A DNA stretch of 64,000 nt from Acytostelium subglobosum LB1 (GCF_000787575.1 NW_012236530.1:998734-1062733), one strand, 5' to 3'; counted from the first letter of the stretch, positions 54,131 through 64,000 are shown. Notes: generated from the letters alone by a model not told the origin. Translations and numbers: made by a program.

Positions 54131-54650
54131 ATAGTATGGTGGACAAACAATAAAGTTAGGACAAGAATCGGTGATTGTGGATATCCAGTCCCTTTGGATA
54201 TTAATATGATTGAGCTTATCAGGACCCCTCTAGAAAATAAGAAGATGGTTGCTCTTCTAAGTTTCAACCCCCGAGGAGTAGCCTCTAGACACCAAGCTGG
54301 AGTTAAACCTCCTAGGCGCACTGATGCCGAGGTCAGAGAGGCACTGTTCGTAGCCATGGATGCCGTGAATTTCACCAGAATCTTGGCCTTCAGTGAAGGA
54401 AACTGAAGGCCAAGATTCAGTATGGATCAATACCAACCATGCTTTGGCATCAAGGATACCCAACCTAATTACAAGGTACGACAATTGGGTTGAACACCGT
54501 CTAGAAGACCGACCATCTAAAATCCTGGCTGTATGGGTATTCATATACCCTTCGGGCAAGGTGGATCAAGATCTCGATACTTTCAATGGAGGTCGTTTGT
54601 GGGCACTCCTGACCCGAGCTCCTCCCGCTGAGATGCCCAACAATGTCTAG
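54131..54650 (+). pseudogene. Orphan coding-like relic of unknown family
   Basis: A roughly 520-base island of higher GC and coding-like codon use inside AT-rich spacer. It has two coding-like blocks, about 54131-54380 and 54420-54650. One contains MVALLSFNPRGVASRHQAGV; the other contains WVEHRLEDRPSKILAVWVFI and ends GGRLWALLTRAPPAEMPNNV. They flank a perfect 16-bp inverted repeat. No starting ATG context, intron or neighbour suggests a working gene. It looks like a broken fragment, perhaps of a mobile element or a translocated gene piece. I recognise neither, so the age and family stay open. Confidence 0.45.
54378..54418. repeat. Perfect 16-bp inverted repeat
   Basis: GAATCTTGGCCTTCAG (54378-54393), a 9-nt loop TGAAGGAAA, then the exact reverse complement (54403-54418). 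It lies at the junction of the two coding-like blocks of the relic and could mark a rearrangement point. Confidence 0.9.
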
Positions 54651-54700
54651 TCAATCAAATTACAGCCGTCACTCATATGTTGGATGGATTGATGGATGAT

Positions 54701-56505
54701 TTATTGTTGCTGTTGCAACTCATATATCAGTATGTAGGCCTCAGACACTGCTACCAACTGTGGCAGTACCTCCTTGACACTCAAATCTTGCATCTCAAAC
54801 CATTTGTCCTGTCCCTTGTTATATATGTATACAGAGTAACTTCCACCATTAGGATCGCCTTCATGTCTAATGTTTGACAACAAGTTATACTTGGTTGATC
54901 TATATGTTGACAGTACCTCTGGGGATAAATCTATTGATTGATTGATTGATTGAGTTAGTTAGTTAGTGATGATTGATTTCCAGCGCGACATTCATGAATG
55001 ACTGGACTTAACTTACAATCTTTAAGATCCAGACCCTTTAGCGGGAAGTTGACAATGGTCGGATCCTTCTCCTTGAAGAAGTTGTTGTGATGGAATCGTT
55101 TGACGCACATGACAAGGTAGCGCGGCAGTCGACGCAGCTCGTAGATCTTGACCTCGCCATTGGGCTGCACTTTCTCAGTGCGTCCATCATACTTTTGCAA
55201 CAGAGTGAATAGGGGCACCTGTGGAATAATCGATTTGTCCTGCTCGTCCTTGAACACCGCCTTTGGCGGCAGGTCCAGTACCAATGTCATGAATGGCACT
55301 TTGCTCGAGACTGTACTGTACTCCATGTTGGTCCTGTCTGCCGAGATCGTCTCGCCCTTGAGAGGTGTCTTTGTCGTTACATAGACCTCGCCACTGAATG
55401 CCTTTTGAATGATTGAGTCCTGCTGCTTGGCCAGATGTAGTTGTTGGCGCAGGTCTGCGCTGAGCATATTGAGGAACCATTGCAGCAGCTCCAAAGGATC
55501 GCTCTCTGCGCCAATAGTGAACTTTCTCTTGCTCGCACTCTGTATCGCTTGTACCAACTCATGAGGCGACACATGTCCCTTAAAGTTCCTATTATTCCAT
55601 ATCTTGCGTAGTAGCTCTCCAAAGTTAAGTACCAATGGCGACTTGATCTGTAGATGTTGGCGTTAGTAGTCTATCCTGGGATCATCCCACCTCCATTCAA
55701 TCATTCAATCACTTACACTCTTTATGTTATCTTGATCGATGAAGTAGTCGCGGACCATGGATACACGTGCCAGTGATTGTATGACGACATTGATGAATGA
55801 GTTCTTCTTGATATTGTTAAGTCCAACATAGCCAGGCAGATACTGTGTTCCATCCAATGATCTTGAGTACTTTGTGCTCATATCCAACTTTGTAATCTGA
55901 TCGGAAGTGAATGTTGGATTGATGAGATACTAGGTGAATGATTGATTGATCGGCAATGTGTTAGTATCCATTCAATCATTCATGACCTCACCCTACCTGA
56001 GAGTGAGGCGACTGTGCAGCCAAATACGTACCTTGATATCATCGAGTGATGGATCAATCACTTGATAGTCGTCGGGCAGACAGTAGATCTTTTGATTGTG
56101 AAGGTTGACAAAGACATGATGATTGGCTTGTAGACAGTGATAGTGTGCGTGTGAGCCTTCGCTCTTGCCCTGGAAGAATCTGCCGCATACCAAACATGCA
56201 TAGACATTGAGATTGACAAATGATATCGAACAGATCTTCTCAAAGTCAAAGTCAAGTACCGATCGATTAACAGTGTCCAAATAAGGACAATCACGTCTTG
56301 TCATTTGCATTCTCTTCTTTGCTCTATTGATATGTGCTGCATCATCATCATCATCATCTTGACCATTATCAACAACTCCATCATTGTCTTTGTTATTGTC
56401 TTCATCACCATCCATTATTGTTGGAACTTCTTCCTCTAGTGATCTCTTCTTCTTGTTCATTGTTGATGTCGTTGTTGTTGTTGTTGTTGTTGTTGTTGAA
56501 TCCAT
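54701..56505 (-). CDS. usp39: USP39/Sad1, inactive ubiquitin-protease-like splicing factor
   Basis: Component needed for U4/U6.U5 tri-snRNP function (Sad1p in yeast, USP39 in animals); nuclear. Four exons, 56032-56505, 55717-55929, 55017-55647 and 54701-54930, give 515 residues. An acidic/Thr-rich N-terminus is followed by a UBP-type zinc finger (about 73-150) with CLVCGRFFQGKSEGSHAHYH and HHVFVNLHNQKIYCLPDDY. The UCH-like domain starts GYVGLNNIKKNSFINVVIQS: the catalytic Cys position of true USPs (NTCY) is Ser202 here, and the catalytic His box reads NGGSYSVYIYN. The protein should therefore lack protease activity, as in other USP39 proteins. The start codon is 179 bp from that of the divergent kinase gene. 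Confidence 0.95.
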
Positions 56506-56684
56506 GTTATTATGTGTATAAATATATATAAATCATTGATTGAACAAAAGACGACAATCAATCAAGTCAACTTCACCAAGTCCTCATTTTGATGCGAGGG
56601 TAAGTGTGCGAGGGCAAGGGTTCAGATGACTTCATTGATTGACTTGAAACAAAAAGAGTTTGCTTTGAACCTTTCCAATTAAAG
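56506..56684. promoter_or_regulatory. Shared divergent promoter region (USP39 / MAPK)
   Basis: 179 bases between two start codons on opposite strands. It has a (TA)-rich patch on the USP39 side (56510-56535), a GTGCGAGGG patch at about 56603, and AAAAAG near the kinase ATG. Both promoters must lie within or overlap this stretch. Confidence 0.5.
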
Positions 56685-59185
56685 ATGGACCAACAACAAC
56701 AACAACAACAACAAAAAGAACAACAGCCACAACTACAACAACAAAAGGAGAAGAAGAAAGAACCAACCCATCTTGAAGCATTGAAACGTTCAAACCTGAT
56801 ACAACCACATCCAGATGCAGTGGACGATGCCAATGAGACAGGTTATAATACTTATTTGATCTCTGGTAGTATATCATTCAAGGTACCAATAAGATACAAG
56901 TTGATAGGATGCATTGGCTATGGTGCATTCGGTGTGGTATGCTCTGCCGATGACACTCTGGCCAATACAAAGGTGGCAATCAAACGTATCATCACATGTG
57001 ACTATGATGACCCCAAGCTAAGTCTCAGACTACTCCGTGAGCTATACACCTTAAGACATCTTAAACATGAGAATGTATGTGATACTCACTCATTCATTCA
57101 TTGATTGATTGATTGATTGAGTTCTAACAACTACCTACCTACCTCAACAACAACAACTCCAGATCATTCAGATTCTTGATATGTACATGATAAAGACGAC
57201 ACCAATGGATGAGTGTGAGGATGTGTAGGTTGATGGAGCATGATACGTACATCTTGGTGTTTCATAACTTGACTGACTGACTGGCTGACTGACTCTCATC
57301 GTTTATAGTTATATTGTTTCCGAATTGATGACCACTGATCTCCATAAGATCATCAATTCGCCTACAAAGTTGGAGAGTGATCACATTAGATATATCGTGT
57401 ATCAAATACTAAAGGCACTCAAGTTCATCCATTCTGGCAATGTGTTACACAGAGACTTGGTAAGTGTCACGATGTCACCCTGGCCTAACAACCATCGATG
57501 GTAATACTTATTTACTTACTTACACCGATATCTTGGATAGAAATCAAACAACGTGTTGATTAACGACGGCGATTCCTTTGTAAAGGTGTGTGACTTTGGT
57601 CTGGCACGTGAGGAGTCAGCACCTGGAATCATGTCAGAGTATGTAGAAACAAGATATTACCGTGCGCCAGAGATCATACTCGAATGGACTTTCTATTCCA
57701 AGGCTAGTGAGTGTTTAGTTGAGGACTGAGGAGAAGGGCAGGACATGGTCGGTGAGAGATAGAATTGGTGATTGTTGTCCCACTAACATATTCGATCAAT
57801 CAATCAATCAGTTGATATATGGTCAATTGGATGTATAATGGCAGAGCTTATTGGAAGGAAACCATTATTCAAGGGCGATAACTGTAGGATATCTAATTGA
57901 CTGAAAGATTGATTCCATGACTAACTGATCACACATACACACAATGATAGACGTTGATCAAGTCAGGAGAATCGTGAACATTCTTGGAATGCCTTGCCAA
58001 GAGGATATTGACCAAATTAACAATCAAAATGCAAGGGACTTCATCCGAAAGATTGTGCTGGAGAATGAGATTCCAAAGACATTCAAAGAGATGTTTCCCT
58101 ATGTCTGTCCATTAGGCATTGACCTGTTGGAGAAGATGTTGAAATTCAATCCAAACAAGCGTATCACCGCTGAGCAAGCATTGGCCCATCCATACTTTGG
58201 GATGGCGGAATATGTGAATCAAGAACCAGTCTGCTCCAAACCGGTCCAGATGTTCTTTGAGAACTGGGTCCTCACCAAAGACATGGTGCTCAGCCTGTTA
58301 AAGAATGAGCTCACCTTCTACCAGCCCAGGGAGAAGGACATACCACTGGAGCATCCCGAAGGGGACATGTTTGAACAACTTCAACAGCAACAGATTGATA
58401 TAGTTTCAAAGATAGATTCAAACTTGAGGCAATATCATTTATGCCAACAATGGAATTCTTTTCTGGACAAGATAAACAAACTCAAGCAACAACAAGAACA
58501 ATTGGAACAACAACAACAACAATTGGATGTGTTGGATAACATTTCAAAAGATCTTGGTGAGCAATTAAGCGACTCATGTCAATTCAATCATTGTAATGGC
58601 ATAACAAACAACGAAGAAGAACAGGTGGAGAACAACAATAATGTCAATGTCGGTGTCAATGTTGATGCCAGTGTTGATGTCAATGTCGATGTCAATGTCA
58701 ATGTCAATGTCTATGACTATGTCAAAGATCATGGAAACAGCAGAAGTCATACCAATGATATTTTCAATGGCAAAGACAACGACAACAACAATAACTACTT
58801 ATCCTCCTCCCCATCATCCCCATCAGCTCCATTATCTCCACCAATAACAAACACATCATCGTTATCATTAGCGATTCAATATGATGATAATACAAAGGAT
58901 ACAGACTCTGGAAGTGGAAGCGGAAAGTCCCCAGCTTCATCACCATCTCTAATTACTCTCTATAAAATGCAGCGACTTCAAAAACAACAACAACAACAAC
59001 AACAACTACAACTACAACAACAACAACAACAACTCCAGCCAAATCAACAAAACCAATTCGAGAAAGTATTGGATGATGTCTTTGATTTGATTTATTTGTT
59101 GTTATCTCTAATTGCACAAGTAATAGGTTCCTTGTTAATAATAATAATGTCATTTATAATGGTATTACCACCTAAAGATAAGTAA
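56685..59185 (+). CDS. Atypical MAP kinase with C-terminal membrane anchor
   Basis: CMGC/MAPK-type Ser/Thr kinase. Six exons, 56685-57074, 57163-57224, 57309-57459, 57541-57706, 57812-57883 and 57951-59185, give 691 residues. A Gln-rich leader is followed by the kinase domain (about 65-375): P-loop [24 protein letters not shown] (HRDLKPSN in typical MAPKs), CDFGLA, and activation loop [18 protein letters not shown]. The MAPK TxY site is Ser233-Glu-Tyr235 instead of Thr-Glu-Tyr, and RWYRAPE is RYYRAPE. The C-terminal 300 residues have Q/N tracts, a V-N-V-D repeat, and at the very end a 25-27-residue hydrophobic helix ([20 protein letters not shown] on) with only PPKDK after it, the layout of a tail-anchored protein. 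Tail anchoring is inference; the kinase family is clear. Confidence 0.92.
58641..58714 (+). repeat. GTCAATGTCGAT-type minisatellite coding V-N-V-D
   Basis: Tandem 6/12-base units built from GTCAAT and GTCGAT/GTTGAT encode alternating Val with Asn or Asp in the MAPK linker. The perfect last units (GTCAATGTCAATGTCAATGT) suggest recent expansion. Confidence 0.85.
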
Positions 59186-59264
59186 ATAAATAAATATTAT
59201 ATATCTAAATAATTAATTAATTTTATAATTGGTTTGGTTTTATATATTATATATATTTATCTAT

Positions 59265-60167
59265 CTATCCCCTTGATGGTATTTCCTTCATGTGGATATC
59301 AACAAAGTCTGCCTTTGATTGCTTCTTCCTGAAGCTGATCTGGAGGAATCCCGGAAGATGACATTTGCCAGTCTCCTCTAAACATTGGGTTGGCGATGGA
59401 ATATTAATGTTAGTGATCACGTTGTAGTTGTTTGGAATTGTTTGGAATTGCTCCAATGATTGAATAAACATACCTTTGTACTTGTGATAAGCAATGCTAT
59501 GTGTAAAAGGTGGGAAACAGTCCATCCAAAGACTCTCGTATACTACTCTTTGTACATCCTCGAATAGGGAGGCATCGATTTCGTCGTCGAGACGAGCGCG
59601 CACAGCCTCGCGAGCATTGGCATCGATGTTCAACTCGAACTCACTGCCATTTTCCAGATACTTCTCAAAGATTGATCGCGCCAGTGTTTTCAGCTCCTCT
59701 TGTGAGTAGTATTTGCGTGGATTGGGTGAGTTTGGACGGCTGGACTTGAAGCATCCGCGGTCCTTCTTGTCTCCAGTGGCCGTGGTAGTGGTAGTTGTAG
59801 TTGTAGTTGTTGTAGTACTACTATTTGGTGATGGTGGTGATGATGATGATGATGATTGTGATTGATCCGGTGTGCTATTTGTTGATGATGTTGATGTCAA
59901 AGAGTTATTACTATTATTATTGTTGTTAATTGATGACGATGATGATGTAGCTGAAGTTGGTGGTGGATCGATTGATGTGGCGAATGCCAACAGTGGACCA
60001 GTGAGTCCAGTGTAGGGTGCGGGTGGGGCCACAGTCTTGAAAGTCTCAATCTCCAACCAGAATTGCAGGGTCTCACTGCAATAGATCGCCTTTAGATATT
60101 GAAGGAATAACTCACATCCGTACTCGTCTCTGAGCACCTCATTCATAACATCGTTTGGATATATCAT
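59265..60167 (-). CDS. RGS-domain protein
   Basis: Regulator of G-protein signalling type GTPase activator for heterotrimeric G-alpha subunits. Exons 59474-60167 and 59265-59377 give 268 residues. The 96-nt intron between them is stop-free and in frame. The RGS box is in two parts: helices of the first part, FLQYLKAIYCSETLQFWLEI, near residues 21-45, and the second part, LARSIFEKYLENGSEFELNI through ASLFEDVQRVVYESLWMDCF, at about 170-230. Between them is a roughly 115-residue insert of Ser/Thr/Asn/Pro low complexity with Thr runs. The protein is essentially one RGS box with an expanded loop and a basic C-terminus (ISFRKKQSKADFVDIHMKEI). The gene is tail-to-tail with the MAPK gene, 79 bases between stops. 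Confidence 0.88.
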   Translation of the reverse strand: MIYPNDVMNEVLRDEYGCELFLQYLKAIYCSETLQFWLEIETFKTVAPPAPYTGLTGPLLAFATSIDPPPTSATSSSSSINNNNNSNNSLTSTSSTNSTPDQSQSSSSSSPPSPNSSTTTTTTTTTTTTATGDKKDRGCFKSSRPNSPNPRKYYSQEELKTLARSIFEKYLENGSEFELNIDANAREAVRARLDDEIDASLFEDVQRVVYESLWMDCFPPFTHSIAYHKYKGMFIQSLEQFQTIPNNYNVITNINIPSPTQCLEETGKCHLPGFLQISFRKKQSKADFVDIHMKEIPSRG

Positions 60168-62942
60168 TGTTGATTGATTGATTGATTGATTGATTATATA
60201 TGTGTATATATATTATATATATGTTGGTAGTACAGTTGCGCAATATTGAGATAATTAATTATTAATAATAATTATTATGTATGGATACAGGTAATTGATT
60301 GATTGATTGATTGATTGAATGATTGATGTGGTAATGGTAATAATAATGTTGTTGTTGGTAGTACAGTTGGCGTTGAAGAAGCGTTGAATTGAGTTGAGTG
60401 GACACAGCTAAATGGAAACTGGAAAGGTCCGAACGGTTAGTATGCGTAGGAGTACATAGGTTTAATCAAAGGAAAAGGAGGACACTGGATGCCTAGAGGT
60501 AGGCGGAGCGTCGAGTGGCATTGCCGATGAATGGATGGATGGGTGGATAGTGGTATAGTTGTTATGGTTGTTATTGGCAAGGCAGAAGTGATACCAATAC
60601 TAAGATGGAGGTGTGTGTTGTGTGTGTGTTGTGTGTGTGGTGGTGGGTTTGATTGATCAATCAGAAAGTGGGAGTGAGTGAGTGTGAGAGGCCTGGTAGC
60701 GGGGGTGATACGGAGGTGTTTGAAGCACATGATACACCCCTCATTCACGCTCGATATCACCAATATTGCCAACGACCAATCTGGATTCCAAGGCTACAAA
60801 AGAGTCTTTGCCCTCCAGACCGTCACATTCAAACAAACACAATGTATATACTGTATAAGGTTGTTTTGTTTGTTTGTTTGTTGTTGTTATTATATACCTT
60901 AGGGTTGTTGCTGTTGTTGTTGTTTGTTGGAAGTTGGATTGAAGATAGATAGTGATAAGTAATAATAATTGATTGAATAGTTTTGATTGATTGATTGGTG
61001 ACCAAGTCTGGTTCTGTTTGGATCGATGCGATTCTGGATGGTTGTAGGTTTGGTAATAAAGATGATGGTCCAATAACAATAATAATAATAAAAAAAACAG
61101 ACGATCATAGTGATGAGTGACCAGAGTCAACTCCTCGACCAGTGCGCAGTAACCCCGACGTCATCGCTCAATATTGCCCTATGTGTGTGTGTGAGTTGTT
61201 GACAATGAAAACATTGGAATGGATGGACTGGTATGTTTAAAACGGGGGTTGATCAATGTGTGTGAGTGTGAGCGATCTGATCATAGCCTGTTGGTGTGGG
61301 TGATCAAAACAGATGGACAAGGCCAAGTTGGCACATACTGTAGGTTGTCAACAGTATGTTGTCATAAACGGCCAAGTATTACCTGTCCATCACTTATTGT
61401 GTTGTATAACATGAGTGCAATCACAACAATAACGGTTGTTTTAAAAACATGATTTAGAGATGTGATGAGATGTGATGAGGTGAAATGCTGTTTGCTGATG
61501 TTGGTAAGTATGTGTGTGTTTGGAATGATCAATTACCTTCAGAACTCTTGATTGATTGCTTGCTTGCTTGTTTGGTCGGTTGGTTTGATTGATTGATGTA
61601 AGCGCGCGTTGTAGTATTATAATATATGTAATTGTGATGTTACAAAGTATTGTTGGTCGCTACTCTCAATGTATGTATGTATATTTATATAACTAAGTAT
61701 GTAGTAATATGTAAATGATGTTATTGTATAATTGAGAGATGAAGAAGTGATCGAGTGAAGAGGTTGAGACGTTGGATGATTTGTAAATGGGGCATACACA
61801 ACTGAATGAAGGTGTGTTATGTCACGACTTTGGTATCATTCTTTCATTCAATAAGTGACAACACGGTGAGATAGCTCACCAACAACATCAGAGTCTTTCA
61901 CACACACACTCACGCTCAGTAACAAACACACGCAATCACAACCAAAAGGTGTGTGATGGATGGTGGGTGGATGGAGGGAGGTCTAAGGCAAACAAATGAC
62001 TGGTGTGTGGGAGATTGGTCCTATTTTAACTGCCTGTTTAATAAAAAAGGTGGAGGAGCAATCGGCGTGCGGTTAAAGATAGAGTAGAAAAGCGTGGACA
62101 ACCTAGAGTGGTATGATGTGCCTGTGTTGCTAGGTGCGGAGAAGGCTGTGGAAATGGAAGATTGGTCCTTGCAACATCTCACAAAAATAGACTCTATTTG
62201 TCAAAAAAAAACCAAAAAAAGTGATGAATGCGTGTCTTGGTGATGATTTGAGATCAACCCTTATTTTAGGGCGGGTGAGAGTGTGTATGAGGACCTGATC
62301 AACGGCGAATCACACGCGTTAATGATTTTTGGAATGGCTTGCCGACGGTCCAAAACCGAGAGGTTGGTCCTCCTCATTTGTTAGTTTCATTCCACTCATT
62401 CATACCTTTTTGATCGATTCGAAACAACAACAACAACAACTTATTCGTATTTTGGAACAACTTGGTTTGCAACAACATGGATATGGCAGCAGGATGGATG
62501 GAGCTACATCCTCCAGTCAGAGATCACTTTAGTATTAATAATAATGAATTCATTATTATCCGTCTGATTGGGCATGTTGTTAATATAACCTTATCTGAAC
62601 GTTTGGATCAATCATAGGATCTCATTAATAATTAGATGGATTGTTTGTGGATTGATGATGGATTGATGGAACCTGGACAATCTGATGGATGGATGGATTG
62701 AATGTGGATGCATGGACGGACGGATTATTATTGGATCAATGTTGTTGAATGGAAATGGATGGTTTGACCATTATTGGGTTGAACTTATTCATGGTATGAA
62801 TTAACAACCAATGTATGAATGCTTATGGATGATGTCTTTGTCGTTGTCGTGTTATGGATAAAGGTATACTGCACTAGTAATACTTTATTGATTGAATGGT
62901 TGATTGATTGGGGAATGGAAGATGAGCCACAACACACATCCA
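60168..62942. other. Long intergenic region
   Basis: 2.8 kb, the largest spacer in the window. It has GATT runs at 60175-60195 and 60296-60318, TG-rich patches at 60612-60640, an A/T-rich middle, and GGATGGATG repeats at 62640-62760. The only coding-like island is at 60729-60845 (listed separately). Open frames at 61219-61452 and 62329-62532 have no coding-like codon use. Confidence 0.45.
60729..60846 (+). CDS. Possible isolated exon
   Basis: From an ATG at 60729 the frame reads MIHPSFTLDITNIANDQSGF, then QGYKRVFALQTVTFKQTQ, with C/T-ending codons like those of the real genes. It reaches a GTATATAC site that could be a donor. No second exon is evident downstream. The opposite strand also has an open frame over the same bases. 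Not recognised; weak. Confidence 0.22.
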
Positions 62943-64000
62943 TTAATAATACTGGATCTTGTCAGTGATGGGTGAGCGACATAGTGGACACAACTTTAGA
63001 ACGTCTGAACAGTCGTGGCAGAGACATCTGTGCTTGCATGGAAGGAGAACAATGTTGATGGCACGGTCGGCACAGATTAGACATGTGGATGATTCTTCCT
63101 TCTCCTTTTGCAGTTGTAGCAGTTGTCGTTGCAGCAACTGTTGTTTGGCGGCACCAACCGATCTGAGACTGCGATGATGGAACTCCTCGAGATGTTCAAG
63201 ATCGCTCATTGACAGTTTGTGTTCCAAGTCGTCGCCCAATATCTTCTCGACCGTTATGCCGCCAACACCACCATGGAATTGTTTGTTCATCAGCGCTTGT
63301 ATATTGAGTTGATTTGATTGCAGCTGTTCGAGCTTGGCCCTCAGTTCCTCATTCTCGCGCTTGAGTGACTGCGACAATGATAACGAGGAGATGGAGGACA
63401 TGTCGTCGATGAATGTGTGGTTGACAGAGATTGGTGGTTGTTGTTGCTGCTCAGCAGTGCTTTGGACGTCGGCATCATTGAAACTGTTGTTAAGTGACTT
63501 CCTTGGTTTGCTGGCGATCGTTGATGACTTGGAAGAGGTGAACTGCTGCAGCGACTGGATTAGACTGTCCTTCTCCTTGAGTGCGTTGTTCAGCTTGTTG
63601 ACCGTGTCCAGTGCCTTGCTCTTCTGGTTCTGCTCCTTCTTGAGTGTGACCTCGAGTTTGAGCATCTCCTTCTCGAGCGACTCGTACTTGCTTTGCTCGA
63701 CCACAATGCTCTGATTGGCGACCACATGCTTCTCCTTTGATTGCTGGAGCTCAGTGGACAACAATGTCTTTTGCTTCTGCTCCTGAACGAGCAGTGACAG
63801 TGCATTGGTGAGTTGTGATTCCAAGTACTTGGGATTATGTTTGTAGTCAACGATCGTGATGGTGTTTCCAGAGATTGAGTCATTACAATGAGAATGAGTA
63901 TGAGTATGCTTGGCATGTGTTGGTTGCTCTGTTGAGGGTGTGGCGATGGCAGTGGCGGTGGCAGTGGATGATGGGGCAGGTGAGGGTGATGGTGGAAGTG
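62943..64000 (-). CDS. Coiled-coil protein with C-terminal RING finger (5' end outside window)
   Basis: Partial: the frame is open from the right edge (64000) to the TAA at 62943-62945. The visible 352 residues are a Pro/Ser/Ala/Thr segment, a His/Thr run (KHTHTHSHCNDSISGNTITI), two coiled-coil blocks (from YLESQLTNALSLLVQEQKQK; and the helix around SQSLKRENEELRAKLEQLQ), and a C-terminal C3HC4 RING: CLICADRAINIVLLPCKHRC, LCHDCSDVLKLCPLCRSP, ending ITDKIQYY. Such a C-terminal RING-HC (XIAP/MGRN-like spacing) makes it a likely E3 ubiquitin ligase. A start at 63824 is unlikely, because the codon there is TTG and the coding frame continues upstream. Confidence 0.85.
   Translation of the reverse strand, partial: LPPSPSPAPSSTATATAIATPSTEQPTHAKHTHTHSHCNDSISGNTITIVDYKHNPKYLESQLTNALSLLVQEQKQKTLLSTELQQSKEKHVVANQSIVVEQSKYESLEKEMLKLEVTLKKEQNQKSKALDTVNKLNNALKEKDSLIQSLQQFTSSKSSTIASKPRKSLNNSFNDADVQSTAEQQQQPPISVNHTFIDDMSSISSLSLSQSLKRENEELRAKLEQLQSNQLNIQALMNKQFHGGVGGITVEKILGDDLEHKLSMSDLEHLEEFHHRSLRSVGAAKQQLLQRQLLQLQKEKEESSTCLICADRAINIVLLPCKHRCLCHDCSDVLKLCPLCRSPITDKIQYY

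Noticed and set aside
61219-61452. 77-codon frame in the large spacer
   Set aside because: Codon use unlike neighbouring genes and no recognisable segment.
62329-62532. 67-codon frame with a poly-Gln run
   Set aside because: Starts at TTG, short, and the Gln run is just a CAA repeat in spacer DNA.

Overview
The window is eukaryotic nuclear DNA that I assign to a dictyostelid social amoeba other than D. discoideum. It has compact genes with short (about 50-100 nt) GT-AG introns, AT-rich intergenic DNA, poly-Q/N/T/S tracts, and a gene set typical of dictyostelids (yakA-type kinase, MyTH4-FERM myosin, EGF-domain surface proteins, RGS, RhoGAP). Codons favour C/G in third position much more than in D. 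discoideum. I could not place the species more finely. I splice 18 protein genes with good support. 17 of them contain introns, 50 in total, and wherever both ends are in the window and the start is clear the exon lengths sum to a multiple of three. A further partial RING gene runs off the right edge, and there are a few weak small genes and one tRNA gene.

Layout. 0.8-10.6 kb, plus strand: RhoGAP protein, ethanolamine/choline kinase, BRE1-type RING E3. 10.7-14.9 kb, minus: YakA/Yak1-type DYRK kinase, tail-to-tail with BRE1. 15.9-16.1 kb, minus: doubtful small gene. 17.6-22.1 kb, plus: PrimPol and a CUE-like/coiled-coil/triple beta-domain protein. 22.8-31.5 kb, plus: a 12-exon MyTH4-FERM myosin of 2,631 residues. 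31.8 kb: tRNA-Gly. 32.0-37.5 kb: a probably mitochondrial protein (-), ICln (+), a small protein (-) and a KH/RGG RNA-binding protein (-). 38.8-40.9 kb: an NCS2/AzgA-like permease. 41.2-50.8 kb: two tandem paralogous EGF-domain surface proteins. 51.1-53.6 kb: an unrecognised helical protein (+) and a histidine-phosphatase protein (-). 54.1-54.65 kb: an orphan coding-like relic around a perfect inverted repeat. 54.7-60.2 kb: USP39 (-), an atypical MAP kinase with a C-terminal membrane segment (+), and an RGS protein (-). 62.9 kb to the end: RING protein (-), partial.

The genes do not form one pathway. Recurrent themes are signalling (RhoGAP, YakA, MAPK, RGS), ubiquitin (BRE1, CUE-like adaptor, C-terminal RING protein, inactive USP39) and RNA processing (USP39 and ICln in spliceosome assembly or use, KH protein). 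The most unusual items are the tail-anchored MAPK with Ser-Glu-Tyr instead of Thr-Glu-Tyr, the CUE-like plus triple SKICH-like protein, the divergent myosin motor, and the strand-locked CAAT/CATT repeats in introns.
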